The position numbers and the translations under genes are program-made. Of a DNA stretch of 55,091 bases, positions 14,812 through 23,885 are shown in pieces. This DNA is from an uncultured Methanobrevibacter sp. GTDB taxonomy: Archaea; Methanobacteriota; Methanobacteria; Methanobacteriales; Methanobacteriaceae. Below the pieces are notes generated by a model that was not told where the DNA came from, did no database searches, and was given only the letters and a program-made list of their open reading frames with translations. The stretch spans positions 1-55,091 of the forward strand of contig NZ_ONER01000012.1 in the NCBI RefSeq assembly GCF_900316895.1, given 5' to 3'. Each line of letters starts with the position of its first letter. Positions within the stretch are counted from its first letter, which is position 1.

Positions 14812-17763
14812 TTAGAATGGAAGGCTAATGTAATGACCTTGAAGTCCATATGAATGGGTATTCCAATTAGCTACATGACCTAACGAGTTCCTAGAACTTG
14901 TTGCGTCAGCAACAGTCCAAGTATTGCCGACCAATACTTGCGCCCATACATGTCCATAGGTGTTACCACTTGAAAAGTGACAGGTACCGTGAACATATCT
15001 GGCAGGCATTCCAGCAGCCCTATACATTGCCACAAGTATGTGTGCATGATCTACACAGTTACCGGATTTGGCATTTAGAGTTCCTAATGCACCATATTTA
15101 GTGTTATAATAGAAACTATAAGATATTGTGTCTCTTACATAGTTGAAAATCTTATTTGCTTTTTCTTTATCGCTCTTACAATTCTTAGTCAACTTAGCAA
15201 CTAATTTTTTGATTTTTGCATTATTCACTTCACAATTATGGGAAGCAGCCAAATACTTAATCAAATTGGTAATTTTATTTTTGTTGTTTAAAACTCCAGT
15301 GTATGAAGTTGAAGAACTTGATAAAGATTTAACTTGTACGTAAGCAGGCATTTTCTTATTTTTACCGTACTGAACAAGTACCTTTGAAAATGCATTGACC
15401 AATCCATTATAACCGATAGACCCTACTTTAGAGCTTACTGAATTCGGCAATTTTCCTTGAGATTCGGAAGTTTTAACAACCTTTTTTGCCACACTGAGAT
15501 AGTTTCTCAAATATCCTAAATCATATGCAGCTTTAGGTTTGCTAGGATTTTCCATAACTTTTATGGATATATCCTTTTTATTACCTGCTTTCAAGTTTAC
15601 AATAGCTTTAGAAGCTAAATATAAATAGTCAGCAGTTTTGAAAGAAACATCCCCAATCTTAACAGAGGAAGGTAACTTAGAATGTTTTGAAATATAACTT
15701 TTAACGCTTTTAGATGCAGCGATAATATTCTTAATAGATACCTTGTTTGCAACATAAATGCTTGCTGAGCCATGGTTAGTGCCTTGGCTGAATTTTATGT
15801 TGTGAGTTCCTTTAGATAATGCACCTAAACCAACAGTTGCAACACCTTTGGAGTTGGTTTTGGAAGTTAAATTTTTACCTTTGAAATTAAAGACAACTTG
15901 TTTATCTTTAACAGGCTTATTATTTTCATTCACTACTTTAACAGAATAAGTAACACTTTTTCCATTGGAAGCATACTTGTTCTTCGCTACCAATTTAGTT
16001 CCCTTAACTACTATCTTTTTAGTAATAGGGGCAGACTTATAAATTGGATCAGAGACAATTGTCTTAGCAGTGTAATGACCTGCACCATTAGTTATATCTA
16101 ACTTGGCAACACCATTTGCATCAGTTTTATAAGTTTTAGAACTGCCACCAATAACGGTTTTGACATAAACATCTTTAAGAAGACGTCCAGATTCATCTTT
16201 AACTTTTACCGAATATTTGGAACCGTCATTCACCTTCATAGTCAAATCTTTTGCGCTTAATTTAGCTACACGTTTAAGGATTATAATTCTATTTGAACCG
16301 TGACTATAATCCTTTGATCCGGAAGTTGAATGAGAATATTTCACAACATAATTACCCGGCATCACATCTTTTAAAGAAAGTTTAGCATTTCCATTTTTAT
16401 TGGTTTTGCAGATGATAGTTTTTCCTTTAAACTTAAATTTAACTTCTTTGTTTGCTAAATCTTTGCCTTTGGCGTTTGTTAATTTAACTTTATATTTGGA
16501 TCCATCATTATACTTCATCACTAAATTTTTTGAAGATAATTTTGTAGTCGGATTTGCAACCACTATCTTTGCACTGCCACTGTCTGAATAAAAATTCTTA
16601 TTGCCGTCAAACTTAAATTTAATTTTATAAGTACCTTTAGCAAGAACAGGGATAGTGAATTTAGCTTCCCCCTTCGCATTAGTCTTTGAGGTTACTTTTG
16701 TGTTATTTAAAGTAAAACTGACTTTTTTATTCTTAAGCAATGCGCCGTGGTTTGATTTTAAAACAACTTTGAATGAATATTTCTTATTTGCAGGAACATA
16801 TGTTTTGCCTTTTGAGGTTAATTTAGTACCTTCTTTTTTAACGACAATTTTATGTGAAACTGTTTCCTTTGAATAAGGGTTAGTTGCAGTAATAGTATAT
16901 TTGCCTGCAGCCAAATTAATATTAATAGTTGCAACACCATTAGCATTAGTTTTTTTAGTATAAGTTTTTCCATTTAATTTGAAAGTAACTCCAGTATTTG
17001 CCAATACCTTATTATTTTTCCAAAATGTTACCTTATATGCAGATGCATATCCATAATTTTTAGTTAAATCACTTCCAACAGCAGATGATAATACTTTAAC
17101 CTTTTTTGAAAGGGAAGATGAAGAATATCCAGAATTTCCTCCATAAGTCAATGCAACAGTATATGATCCAACTTTCAAACTTTCAGTTTTAATTGAAGCC
17201 ACACCATTAGCATTGGTAAAACCTGTGTAAGATTTCTTATTAACTTTAAGAGTAATTTTCTGATTTGCTAAAACTTTACCATTACTATCTTTTAAAGTAA
17301 CATCAAAATAAGTTGATGATTTACTATAGTGAGTATCAGTCACACTTAACTTTGTAGATACTTTACTAGCAGCAATAATACTTGAACTATCAGCACTAAC
17401 TATATTATTACTTGGACTATCAGCAACAACACTATCAGCACTTGAACTAGTTGAACTTAAAGTATTTTCCCCAACTGCGTCAACATTATCGGAAGTTAAT
17501 TGTTCTTGATAATTATCCTCATAATCAGAACTAGTATTTAGAACTTCATCATCAGGACAATTCCCCAAATTATCATCATGAGAATTAACTATATTAGTTT
17601 CTGAGATAGAAACCTCGTTAGAAATTTCTAATTTATTATTTGCAGATGATGAAACATCATCTCCTATTAAATAATTTGAATCTTCTGTTTCTGAAACATT
17701 AATTGATTCTGCTGCGCTGACTGCTCCAATTGCAAGGAACACCATCAATACAACGAAAATCAT
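14812..17763 (-). CDS. Large secreted Ig-like, pseudomurein-binding protein with C-terminal transglutaminase/C71-like peptidase domain
   Basis: A 983-residue surface protein. It has a signal peptide (VVLMVFLAIGAVSA), an S/N/D-rich stretch to about 125, roughly seven Ig-like repeats of ~85 residues (pattern KTNANGVA..) to about 690, two pseudomurein-binding repeats (IIAASKSVKSYISKHSKLP; VAKKVVKTSESQGKLP) to about 830, and a C-terminal cysteine peptidase/transglutaminase domain with GNCVDHAH (Cys), YGHVWAQV (His) and VADATS (Asp). Pseudomurein-binding repeats plus this triad are the layout of the PeiW/PeiP pseudomurein endoisopeptidases, so a wall-remodelling role is likely (inference). ATG 17763 lacks a nearby RBS and a basic n-region; an ATT at 17787, five bases after AGGTG, would supply both (ISIKNRSL). 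Confidence 0.8.
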   Translation of the reverse strand: MIFVVLMVFLAIGAVSAAESINVSETEDSNYLIGDDVSSSANNKLEISNEVSISETNIVNSHDDNLGNCPDDEVLNTSSDYEDNYQEQLTSDNVDAVGENTLSSTSSSADSVVADSPSNNIVSADSSSIIAASKVSTKLSVTDTHYSKSSTYFDVTLKDSNGKVLANQKITLKVNKKSYTGFTNANGVASIKTESLKVGSYTVALTYGGNSGYSSSSLSKKVKVLSSAVGSDLTKNYGYASAYKVTFWKNNKVLANTGVTFKLNGKTYTKKTNANGVATININLAAGKYTITATNPYSKETVSHKIVVKKEGTKLTSKGKTYVPANKKYSFKVVLKSNHGALLKNKKVSFTLNNTKVTSKTNAKGEAKFTIPVLAKGTYKIKFKFDGNKNFYSDSGSAKIVVANPTTKLSSKNLVMKYNDGSKYKVKLTNAKGKDLANKEVKFKFKGKTIICKTNKNGNAKLSLKDVMPGNYVVKYSHSTSGSKDYSHGSNRIIILKRVAKLSAKDLTMKVNDGSKYSVKVKDESGRLLKDVYVKTVIGGSSKTYKTDANGVAKLDITNGAGHYTAKTIVSDPIYKSAPITKKIVVKGTKLVAKNKYASNGKSVTYSVKVVNENNKPVKDKQVVFNFKGKNLTSKTNSKGVATVGLGALSKGTHNIKFSQGTNHGSASIYVANKVSIKNIIAASKSVKSYISKHSKLPSSVKIGDVSFKTADYLYLASKAIVNLKAGNKKDISIKVMENPSKPKAAYDLGYLRNYLSVAKKVVKTSESQGKLPNSVSSKVGSIGYNGLVNAFSKVLVQYGKNKKMPAYVQVKSLSSSSTSYTGVLNNKNKITNLIKYLAASHNCEVNNAKIKKLVAKLTKNCKSDKEKANKIFNYVRDTISYSFYYNTKYGALGTLNAKSGNCVDHAHILVAMYRAAGMPARYVHGTCHFSSGNTYGHVWAQVLVGNTWTVADATSSRNSLGHVANWNTHSYGLQGHYISLPF

Positions 17764-18239
17764 TAATGATCTGTTTTTAATCGAAATTTTTCCACCTCTT
17801 GGTTCTCATTACGAAAATTTTATAGTAAACTATGATTATACTACGATATAGTATTTCATAATGAGTGGATAAAACTTATAAATCTTATCTTATATAAATG
17901 TTTTTGATACTCCAATGTGGAAAAAACCCATTTTTATTGCTCAAATTAATGAAAAAAGATTAAAACATGATAGAAATGGCCAACAAAGCGAAAAATATAG
18001 TAAAATTAACTATGATAAAATTAAAAATCTTAAAAGTTAACAAAAATTTTACAAAATAGATAAAAAATAAAATTTATAATTGGTAATACTTTTTATTAAA
18101 AATTAAAAAAGATTCAATAATTACATTAAAATCAAAAGAAGATTTGTGCCGATAACTAAAAATAACATGAATTTAAAATATTATATTGAAAATAGGGAAT
18201 TAATTTGAAAATTGAAAAATTTGAAAAAAAGTTGATTTG
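17764..18239. other. Long AT-rich intergenic region
   Basis: Between the minus-strand wall protein and the plus-strand radical SAM gene. It holds the wall protein's RBS (17793-17799), its likely promoter (TATA-like sequence around 17821-17850), a plus-strand TATA box at about 17889-17898 and a possible 41-codon ORF (17915-18040). GGTAATACTTTTTATTAAAA begins at 18082; its GTAATACTTTTT part also occurs in the palindrome upstream of the pilin-like genes. No RNA gene recognised. Confidence 0.4.
17915..18040 (+). CDS. Possible small leaderless ORF, 41 residues
   Basis: ATG 17915 opens 41 codons to TAA: MWKKPIFIAQINEKRLKHDR, then a lysine-, asparagine- and serine-rich tail ending IKNLKS. A good archaeal TATA box (TTATATAAA, 17889-17897) lies about 25 bases upstream, which would place transcription start on the ATG, so the mRNA would be leaderless. 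No RBS. Composition is close to that of random AT-rich DNA, so this is tentative. Confidence 0.25.
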   Translation: MWKKPIFIAQINEKRLKHDRNGQQSEKYSKINYDKIKNLKS

Positions 18240-19790
18240 ATGCTGTATGAAAAAAATTTATTCCAAAAAAATTTCCGAAAAGTGGACATAAGACTCGGAT
18301 TATGCTATCCAAATATTTATCGGACTGCAATGTCCTCAATGGGCTATAATATCTTATACAATCTGATAAATGAACGTGAGGATACCTGGTGTGAGAGAAT
18401 AATATATCCCAATGTCAAATCAATTGAATCAAATACTCCCGTTAAGCATTTTGACATAATAAGCTTTACTCTCCAATTTGAGGAAGACTATTTCCATTTA
18501 CTGGAAATATTAAGAGATTCTAGAATTCCTCTAAAACGGGAAAATAGAAGCGAAAATGACCCGTTAATCATAGCAGGAGGCCCCTGCGTTACTGCAAATC
18601 CCATGCCATTAACCGATTATATTGATCTATTTATCATTGGTGAAGGTGAAAATGCCATAAATGAATTATTGGACATTTATAAAGAGTCCAGTAAAGATTT
18701 AAAAAAATTTTTAGATGTTGAAGGCATTTACATACCCGAATTTGACAATAAAACAAAAATAAGGATTATAGATAATCTTGATGAAACATATCACATCACC
18801 CAACCAGTTATAAGCAAAAGTGACGATGAAGATTACCAGAGCGTCTTTAATAATTCAATAATGCTGAATGTTTCAAGAGGCTGTACAAGAGGCTGCCGGT
18901 TTTGCATGTCTGGTTATCTCTACAGACCCATGAGAGAAACTAGTTGGGAAAAATTAATTGATATAGCAATTGAAAATAGAAAAAATACAGGATTAAATAA
19001 AATTACGCTAATTGGAGCTGCAGTATCCGATTATAACAATTTAGACAAATTAATCAAGGGCCTTGAGAATGAAGGTTTTCAAATTTCAACACCATCTCTA
19101 AGAATTGAATCCATTACAAAAGAAACTCTGGAAAGTTTGAAAAACAGCGGACTCAAAACAATAACCCTTGCACCTGAATCAATAAGTCGGCTTAGAAAAG
19201 TGATAAATAAAGACATACTGGAAGAGCAAATTTTTACAGTAATAAAAAATGCTGTTGAATTAGACTTTAACATCAAACTATATTTTTTAATAGGAATACC
19301 TGGTGAAAGTTTTGACGACATTCAGGAACTTTGTGAGTATATGAAAAAAATTGCCAGTATGCATAAAAATCCTAAAAGAGTGAAATTCAGTGTGAATCCT
19401 GTAATCCCTAAACCCCACACTCCTCTCCAATGGGAAGGTTATGATTTTAAGGACATTAAAAAGAAAACCAGATATATTAAAAAGGAAATGAAAAATTATA
19501 ACATAAAGTGCGAAAGTCCTAAAAAAGGACTAATCCAATATATATTATCTTGTGGAGATAGGGGTGTTTCTGCACTTATTGAAAAATCTTTAACACAGCA
19601 ACCCACACTGAAAGAATGGAGAGAATTAACACCAAATTATGATATTGATGATTTGCTGCCTTGGAACAAAATTGATATTGGCATAAATGAGAGATTTTTA
19701 AAAAATGAACATAAACGATTGAAAACATTGAAGCAAACACCATGGTGTGAAACATCCTCATGTTACAATTGTGGAGTATGTGAAAAATAA
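18240..19790 (+). CDS. Radical SAM protein with B12-binding-like N-terminal domain
   Basis: A 516-residue protein. Residues ~1-190 look like the Rossmann (B12-binding-like) domain of this superfamily (LGLCYPNIYRTAMSSMGYN; DLFIIGEGENAINELL). The radical SAM site CTRGCRFC is at about 215-222, followed by a TIM-barrel with ITLIGAAVSDY and APESISRLRKVINK, and the C-terminus ends CYNCGVCEK, a further cysteine cluster. The N-terminal DxHxxG cobalamin motif is not evident, so B12 may not be bound. It resembles the TIGR03960-type B12-binding radical SAM family; no function known to me. A TTG at 18237 directly precedes the ATG at 18240; RBS is weak. Confidence 0.75.
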   Translation: MLYEKNLFQKNFRKVDIRLGLCYPNIYRTAMSSMGYNILYNLINEREDTWCERIIYPNVKSIESNTPVKHFDIISFTLQFEEDYFHLLEILRDSRIPLKRENRSENDPLIIAGGPCVTANPMPLTDYIDLFIIGEGENAINELLDIYKESSKDLKKFLDVEGIYIPEFDNKTKIRIIDNLDETYHITQPVISKSDDEDYQSVFNNSIMLNVSRGCTRGCRFCMSGYLYRPMRETSWEKLIDIAIENRKNTGLNKITLIGAAVSDYNNLDKLIKGLENEGFQISTPSLRIESITKETLESLKNSGLKTITLAPESISRLRKVINKDILEEQIFTVIKNAVELDFNIKLYFLIGIPGESFDDIQELCEYMKKIASMHKNPKRVKFSVNPVIPKPHTPLQWEGYDFKDIKKKTRYIKKEMKNYNIKCESPKKGLIQYILSCGDRGVSALIEKSLTQQPTLKEWRELTPNYDIDDLLPWNKIDIGINERFLKNEHKRLKTLKQTPWCETSSCYNCGVCEK

Positions 19791-19850
19791 TTACTCGAAA
19801 AAAATAAATTTACTATAATAATATATATTATAATAAGTGAGGTAATATTT

Positions 19851-20969
19851 ATGATACAACCTGCAAGCAGAACAAAATTAATTGAATTATCATTGATTAG
19901 GAAAATGTTTGAAGTGACAAATCCCGATGCAATTAACCTTGGAATCGGAGAGCCAGATTTTGATGTTCCACAAAACATTAAAGATGCAATGAAAAGATCA
20001 ATTGATGAAAATTTTACTCATTACAGTTCAAATAAAGGATATATTGAATTGAGAGAAGAGATTGTAAAAAAATTCAAAAAAGACAATGGAATAAATACCG
20101 ATCCTGAAAATGTCATTGTGACAGTGGGAGCCAGTGAAGCATTATACATTAGTGCACAGGCATTTATGGAACCTGGCGATGAAATCCTTTTACCAGACCC
20201 CAGCTTTTTATTATATGAATCTGTCATTAACCTGGCAGGTGGAAGAATCGTGCCTGTTGATTGTACAATGGAAAATGAATTTAAATTGAAAGCTGAAGAT
20301 GTTCTGGAAAAAATTACTCCAAAAACAAAAGCGATTTTCTTAAATTCCCCATCAAACCCAACAGGAGCGGTAATGGAAAAAGAAGATATTAAAGCAATTG
20401 CCGATTTGTCTATGGATCATAATTTTCTAATTATTTCAGACGAAATTTATGAAAAAATAATATATGATAAAAAGCATTATTCACCTGCAAGATACAGCGA
20501 TAACGTAATTACTATCAATGGATTTTCAAAAACCTACGCAATGACCGGATTGAGAATAGGCTACTTAACTGCAAATGAAGAACATACAGAAGAATTATTT
20601 AAAGTGCATCAAAACAGTATTGCATGTTCCAATTCTACAGCTCAAAAAGGAGCATATGAAGCGTTGACCGGACCTCAAGATGAAGTTCAAAAAATGGTTA
20701 AGGAATTCAAAAGAAGAAGGGATTTGATTGTATCCCGCTTAAATGGAATGGGATATGAAACAGTTAATGCCGAAGGAGCATTCTATGTATTCCCAAAAAT
20801 TGAAGATAAAGACTTTGTTCAAAAGGCTGCAGAAGCCGGTGTGATTACAGTTCCAGGGTCTGCATTTGGATTGAATGGTGAAAATCATATAAGGATGTCA
20901 TATGCAAATTCATATGAAAACATTGAAAAAGCAATGGACATATTAGAAGAGCGTGTAGTTAATGGATGA
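19851..20969 (+). CDS. aspB: Class I aminotransferase (aspartate aminotransferase type)
   Basis: A 372-residue fold type I PLP enzyme. It has NLGIGEPDFDVP near the N-terminus, SNKGYIELREEI, NSPSNPTGAVM, DEIYEKIIYD with the cofactor Asp/Tyr, and INGFSKTYAMTGLRIGY with the Schiff-base lysine at about residue 227. This is the archaeal aspartate/aromatic aminotransferase subgroup; the precise amino acid is uncertain. GAGGT precedes the ATG by 7 bases. The next gene, a CDF transporter, overlaps its end by 8 bp, so they are co-transcribed. Confidence 0.85.
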   Translation: MIQPASRTKLIELSLIRKMFEVTNPDAINLGIGEPDFDVPQNIKDAMKRSIDENFTHYSSNKGYIELREEIVKKFKKDNGINTDPENVIVTVGASEALYISAQAFMEPGDEILLPDPSFLLYESVINLAGGRIVPVDCTMENEFKLKAEDVLEKITPKTKAIFLNSPSNPTGAVMEKEDIKAIADLSMDHNFLIISDEIYEKIIYDKKHYSPARYSDNVITINGFSKTYAMTGLRIGYLTANEEHTEELFKVHQNSIACSNSTAQKGAYEALTGPQDEVQKMVKEFKRRRDLIVSRLNGMGYETVNAEGAFYVFPKIEDKDFVQKAAEAGVITVPGSAFGLNGENHIRMSYANSYENIEKAMDILEERVVNG

Positions 20970-21867
20970 ATATCGAACCAAAGCTGGAACCAAAGCATCT
21001 GCCGTTGCAATTGGTGCAAACATTATACTAACCATTTTAAATGTAATCGTTGGAATAATGAGCGGAAGTTATGCATTAGTTTCTGAAGGAGCCCATACCC
21101 TTTCAGATGTCATAACCTCAATTATAGCATATGTAGGATTCAGTATCGGTCAAAAGCCAGCCGATAAGGAACATCCAATCGGACACGGTCGTGCAGAAGC
21201 AATAAGCGGATTGGTTATCGTAGTATTTCTAGCACTGGTAGCATATGAAATTATCACAGGTGCCATCGATAAACTGATACACCCAGGATTGATTAGAGTT
21301 CCAGACATATATGCTGCAATAATGGCCGTTTTTGGCATATTCGTCAACTATATTATAAGCGAGTACATTATACAAATAGGTAAGGAAATCAAAAGTCCCG
21401 CACTTATTGCTGATGGTAAACACCAAAAAACAGACATATTTTCATCAATTGCAATTCTAATAGGCGTTGTTGTATCAAACATTGGATTTCCAATTTTAGA
21501 CCCTATTATCGGATTACTAATTGGTTTATTGATTGTTAAAACAGCATATGGAATTGCTAAAGAAAATATAGACAACATAATGGGAAAAGTACCTTCTCAA
21601 GATCTAATTAACAGAATAAAATATATTGCCGACAACACACGAGGGGCCCACAACACACACAACATAAAAGTTGACTATTTCGGACCATATGCTACAGTTT
21701 ATCTGCATATTGAAGTCAATGGAAACCTGACATTAAGCGATTCACATAAAATCGTGCATACAGTGGAAAATAATATCTTAAAAGAAATCCCTGAAGTAAA
21801 ATCAGTAATGGTGCATGCATGTCCAATAGGATTAACGTATAATCATGACCAAACAATTGATAAATAA
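20962..21867 (+). CDS. Cation diffusion facilitator (CDF) metal transporter
   Basis: A 301-residue CDF transporter with about six membrane segments in the first ~205 residues and a cytosolic C-terminal domain. Metal-site motifs: SEGAHTLSDVITS (HxxxD, segment 2), HPIGHGRAEA after it, and DGKHQKTDIFSS (HxxxD, segment 5). The C-terminal domain includes VYLHIEVNGNLTLSDSH and VMVHACPIG. HxxxD in both segments does not distinguish Zn, Fe or Mn. It exports a divalent metal from the cytosol. It overlaps the aminotransferase gene by 8 bp and is followed 2 bp later by a convergent tRNA gene. Confidence 0.88.
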   Translation: MDEYRTKAGTKASAVAIGANIILTILNVIVGIMSGSYALVSEGAHTLSDVITSIIAYVGFSIGQKPADKEHPIGHGRAEAISGLVIVVFLALVAYEIITGAIDKLIHPGLIRVPDIYAAIMAVFGIFVNYIISEYIIQIGKEIKSPALIADGKHQKTDIFSSIAILIGVVVSNIGFPILDPIIGLLIGLLIVKTAYGIAKENIDNIMGKVPSQDLINRIKYIADNTRGAHNTHNIKVDYFGPYATVYLHIEVNGNLTLSDSHKIVHTVENNILKEIPEVKSVMVHACPIGLTYNHDQTIDK

Positions 21868-21869
21868 AA

Positions 21870-21953
21870 CGCCGGGACCGGGATTTGAACCCGGGTGGTC
21901 ATATGACCATCGGATTAGCAGTCCGACGCCGTACCAGGCTGGGCCATCCCGAC
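21870..21953 (-). tRNA. tRNA-Ser (anticodon GCU)
   Basis: The minus strand reads GTCGGGATGGCCCAGCCTGG... and folds as a type II tRNA of 84 nt: acceptor stem GTCGGGA/TCCCGGC with one G-U pair, anticodon arm CGGACTGCTAATCCG with anticodon GCT, a long variable arm (TGGTCATATGACCA, a hairpin), and T arm CCGGGTTCAAATCCCGG. The discriminator base is G, as in serine tRNAs. CCA is not encoded. Sequence upstream (21955-21990 on the minus strand) is AT-rich with a TATA-like box. Confidence 0.95.
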
Positions 21954-22069
21954 ATATGAAAAATAGTATATTAAATTATATGTAAAAACTCATTAATAAA
22001 GTTAATCTTTTTTATATAAACGGCATGTTCAAAAGTGGACTAATCTCAAAAATATAAGTGATCTAAAAA

Positions 22070-22326
22070 TCCAACTCCACCCCGGGATTCTACAAGCATT
22101 GAATGTTAACAGTAGAGCTGCTCCCTTCCGGGCCTGACCCGTTCCCATATCAGAGACGACTAGTCTTTACCCTCCAGTAAAAACTTCATCACCACCAATC
22201 CTGTAGGACGAGGTTTCTATGTTGTCTTTCTAGGCTTATATTCTCTTAAAAAGCCGCCTTTTGAACTTCAACTGCACCAAAGGGGGTGTGTGCTTACAGA
22301 GGACCCCTAACCCTCCAGTCTAGCCA
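22070..22326 (-). ncRNA. ffs: Signal recognition particle RNA (archaeal SRP/7S RNA)
   Basis: On the minus strand the SRP helix 8 core is plain: GGGAACGGGTCAGGCC then CGGAAGGGAGCAGC (22108-22140), the conserved SRP54-binding region. It lies within a G-rich rod that starts GGCTAGACTGGAGGG (near 22326) and ends CCCGGGGTGGAGTTGG (near 22071), followed by ATTTTTAG as a terminator. Length of ~257 nt fits a short archaeal SRP RNA. A TATA box (TTTATATAA) at about 22349-22357 on the minus strand would start transcription near 22328. Ends are estimates. Confidence 0.9.
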
Positions 22327-22494
22327 AACTTTATTTTTGATTTTAATATTATATAAATGTTATCAAAAAAGTGCTAAAAAAATAGAAAAATTGGCAAAAA
22401 AATTAATTAAAATGATTTTCTAGAAAAAAAATTATTTACAGTAACTAAGTTAAAATGGTTTAAATTTAAAAAAAATAAAAAATTATAGAAGATA

Positions 22495-22884
22495 TTAAAA
22501 TATCTTCTGAATTATATCCCCATCAGAAATAATTCCTACTAACTTATCTCCATCAAGAACAGGAAGCTGATTTAATATTCCTGAAGAAGAAACACCTTCT
22601 TTCATGACCTTAATAGCAGTTTCAATAGTGTCTTCAGGAGATACTGTAACTACCGAAGTAATCATGATTTCTTCAACACGAGTGCCTAACTCATACTTAT
22701 CCAAAATAAGATTATGTCCTACATCAGTTGCAGTTATAATCCCAATTAACTTATCATCTTCCACAACAGGAAGAGAACTGATTTTATATTCCATCAATTT
22801 TTCAAATGCATTTACAACATCAACATCTGAAGTAGTTGTAATTACCTCAGTTGTCATGATATCTTTAACTTTCTTGTTCAACAT
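22495..22884 (-). CDS. Two-CBS-domain protein
   Basis: A 129-residue protein consisting of a CBS pair: VKDIMTTEVITTTSDVDVV...GIITATDVGHNLI and VEEIMITSVVTVSPEDTI...GIISDGDIIQKIF. CBS pairs bind adenosine nucleotides or SAM and act as energy sensors. There is no attached enzyme or membrane domain, so it may regulate a partner. The start codon lies 20 bp inside the end of the 2-phosphoglycerate kinase gene, so the two are translationally linked and it may sense the adenylate state for that enzyme (inference). Confidence 0.85.
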   Translation of the reverse strand: MLNKKVKDIMTTEVITTTSDVDVVNAFEKLMEYKISSLPVVEDDKLIGIITATDVGHNLILDKYELGTRVEEIMITSVVTVSPEDTIETAIKVMKEGVSSSGILNQLPVLDGDKLVGIISDGDIIQKIF

Positions 22885-23776
22885 TATCTACACCACCAAA
22901 TTCCTTGAGAATATCATCAACCATAATTTCAATAGTTTCATTAATATCCACATTATTAATTATACGTGTATCGTGAATCTTTGCCTGTTCAACCAAAAAA
23001 CTTTGGGTTTTCCTAATGGATTCAAAATTCTCCATATACCTTTCAAGAGACCTCTTTACCCAAGGCTGCCTACATCTTGAATAAAATCTTTGCTTATGTG
23101 CCTCTTCATCATCCACCGTCAAAGTAAACATGATAATATTGTTATTTTCCATTAAATCCCTTCGAATAAAACCAGGAACAATATGAACTCCTTCTATAAT
23201 AGTGCTGATTCCCTCTTTAGCAGATCTTTCAATGATTGCTTCTATACCAACATTAACAACATCCACATGACTAACAAACCCTTCAATGACAGAATCTATC
23301 CTAATTGAGGGAGTTCGTATACTCTCATATGCATCAAAACTGGATTTATGAATAACAGGACTTAATTCTTTAGAAACTATCTTTCTCATTACCTCACGAA
23401 TCATATCTGTACTTATAAGATTTTTTAATCTTAATCTATTAGCAAGCTCAAATGCCATGGAGGATGTTCCAACTCCTGAAGCCCCACCAATTAAAATAAT
23501 CAATGGTTCTCTAGAAATTCTTAAAGACCTCCAGTTTTTATATTTAATTGCAATATCTAAATCAATAGTCTCCAAATGACTTAAAACCACATCTGCCAAT
23601 TCTCTACTTGAAATTTCAGTAACATTATTCTTAATTAAACTAGCCTCAATATCGCTTGCAATATCATGTGCCCTTTCAATTCCAATATCTGCCACATTTA
23701 GAGAACGAGACATGATTCCTTTAGAAAAGGGTTCTTTATATTTTTTTCCGTCCACATCTCCAGTAACCCAAATCAT
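22865..23776 (-). CDS. pgk2: 2-phosphoglycerate kinase
   Basis: Starting at ATG 23776 (AGTGAT five bases upstream; an in-frame GTG at 23785 is less likely) the protein has 303 residues. An N-terminal ATP-cone-like region (to ~90) precedes a P-loop kinase domain: ILIGGASGVGTSSMAFELA (Walker A near 97-106), STDMIREVMRK and IIEGVHIVPG. This is the MJ1482-type 2-phosphoglycerate kinase, which makes 2,3-bisphosphoglycerate for cyclic 2,3-diphosphoglycerate in methanogens. cDPG synthetase is not seen here. The CBS gene overlaps its 3' end. Confidence 0.85.
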   Translation of the reverse strand: MIWVTGDVDGKKYKEPFSKGIMSRSLNVADIGIERAHDIASDIEASLIKNNVTEISSRELADVVLSHLETIDLDIAIKYKNWRSLRISREPLIILIGGASGVGTSSMAFELANRLRLKNLISTDMIREVMRKIVSKELSPVIHKSSFDAYESIRTPSIRIDSVIEGFVSHVDVVNVGIEAIIERSAKEGISTIIEGVHIVPGFIRRDLMENNNIIMFTLTVDDEEAHKQRFYSRCRQPWVKRSLERYMENFESIRKTQSFLVEQAKIHDTRIINNVDINETIEIMVDDILKEFGGVDNVEQES

Positions 23777-23885
23777 ATTTATCACTTAAAAAAATTTCTA
23801 CATAATTATCTAAAATTAATATTAAATAAAATTTTTTATTTGATTTTGAAAAAAATTGAACAAAAATAGAAAAAAGAAAGAAGAA

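Noticed and set aside
14898..16876. Several 60-73-codon plus-strand ORFs inside the wall protein gene
   Set aside because: They mirror the Ig-like repeats of the opposite strand and have no RBS or domain sense.
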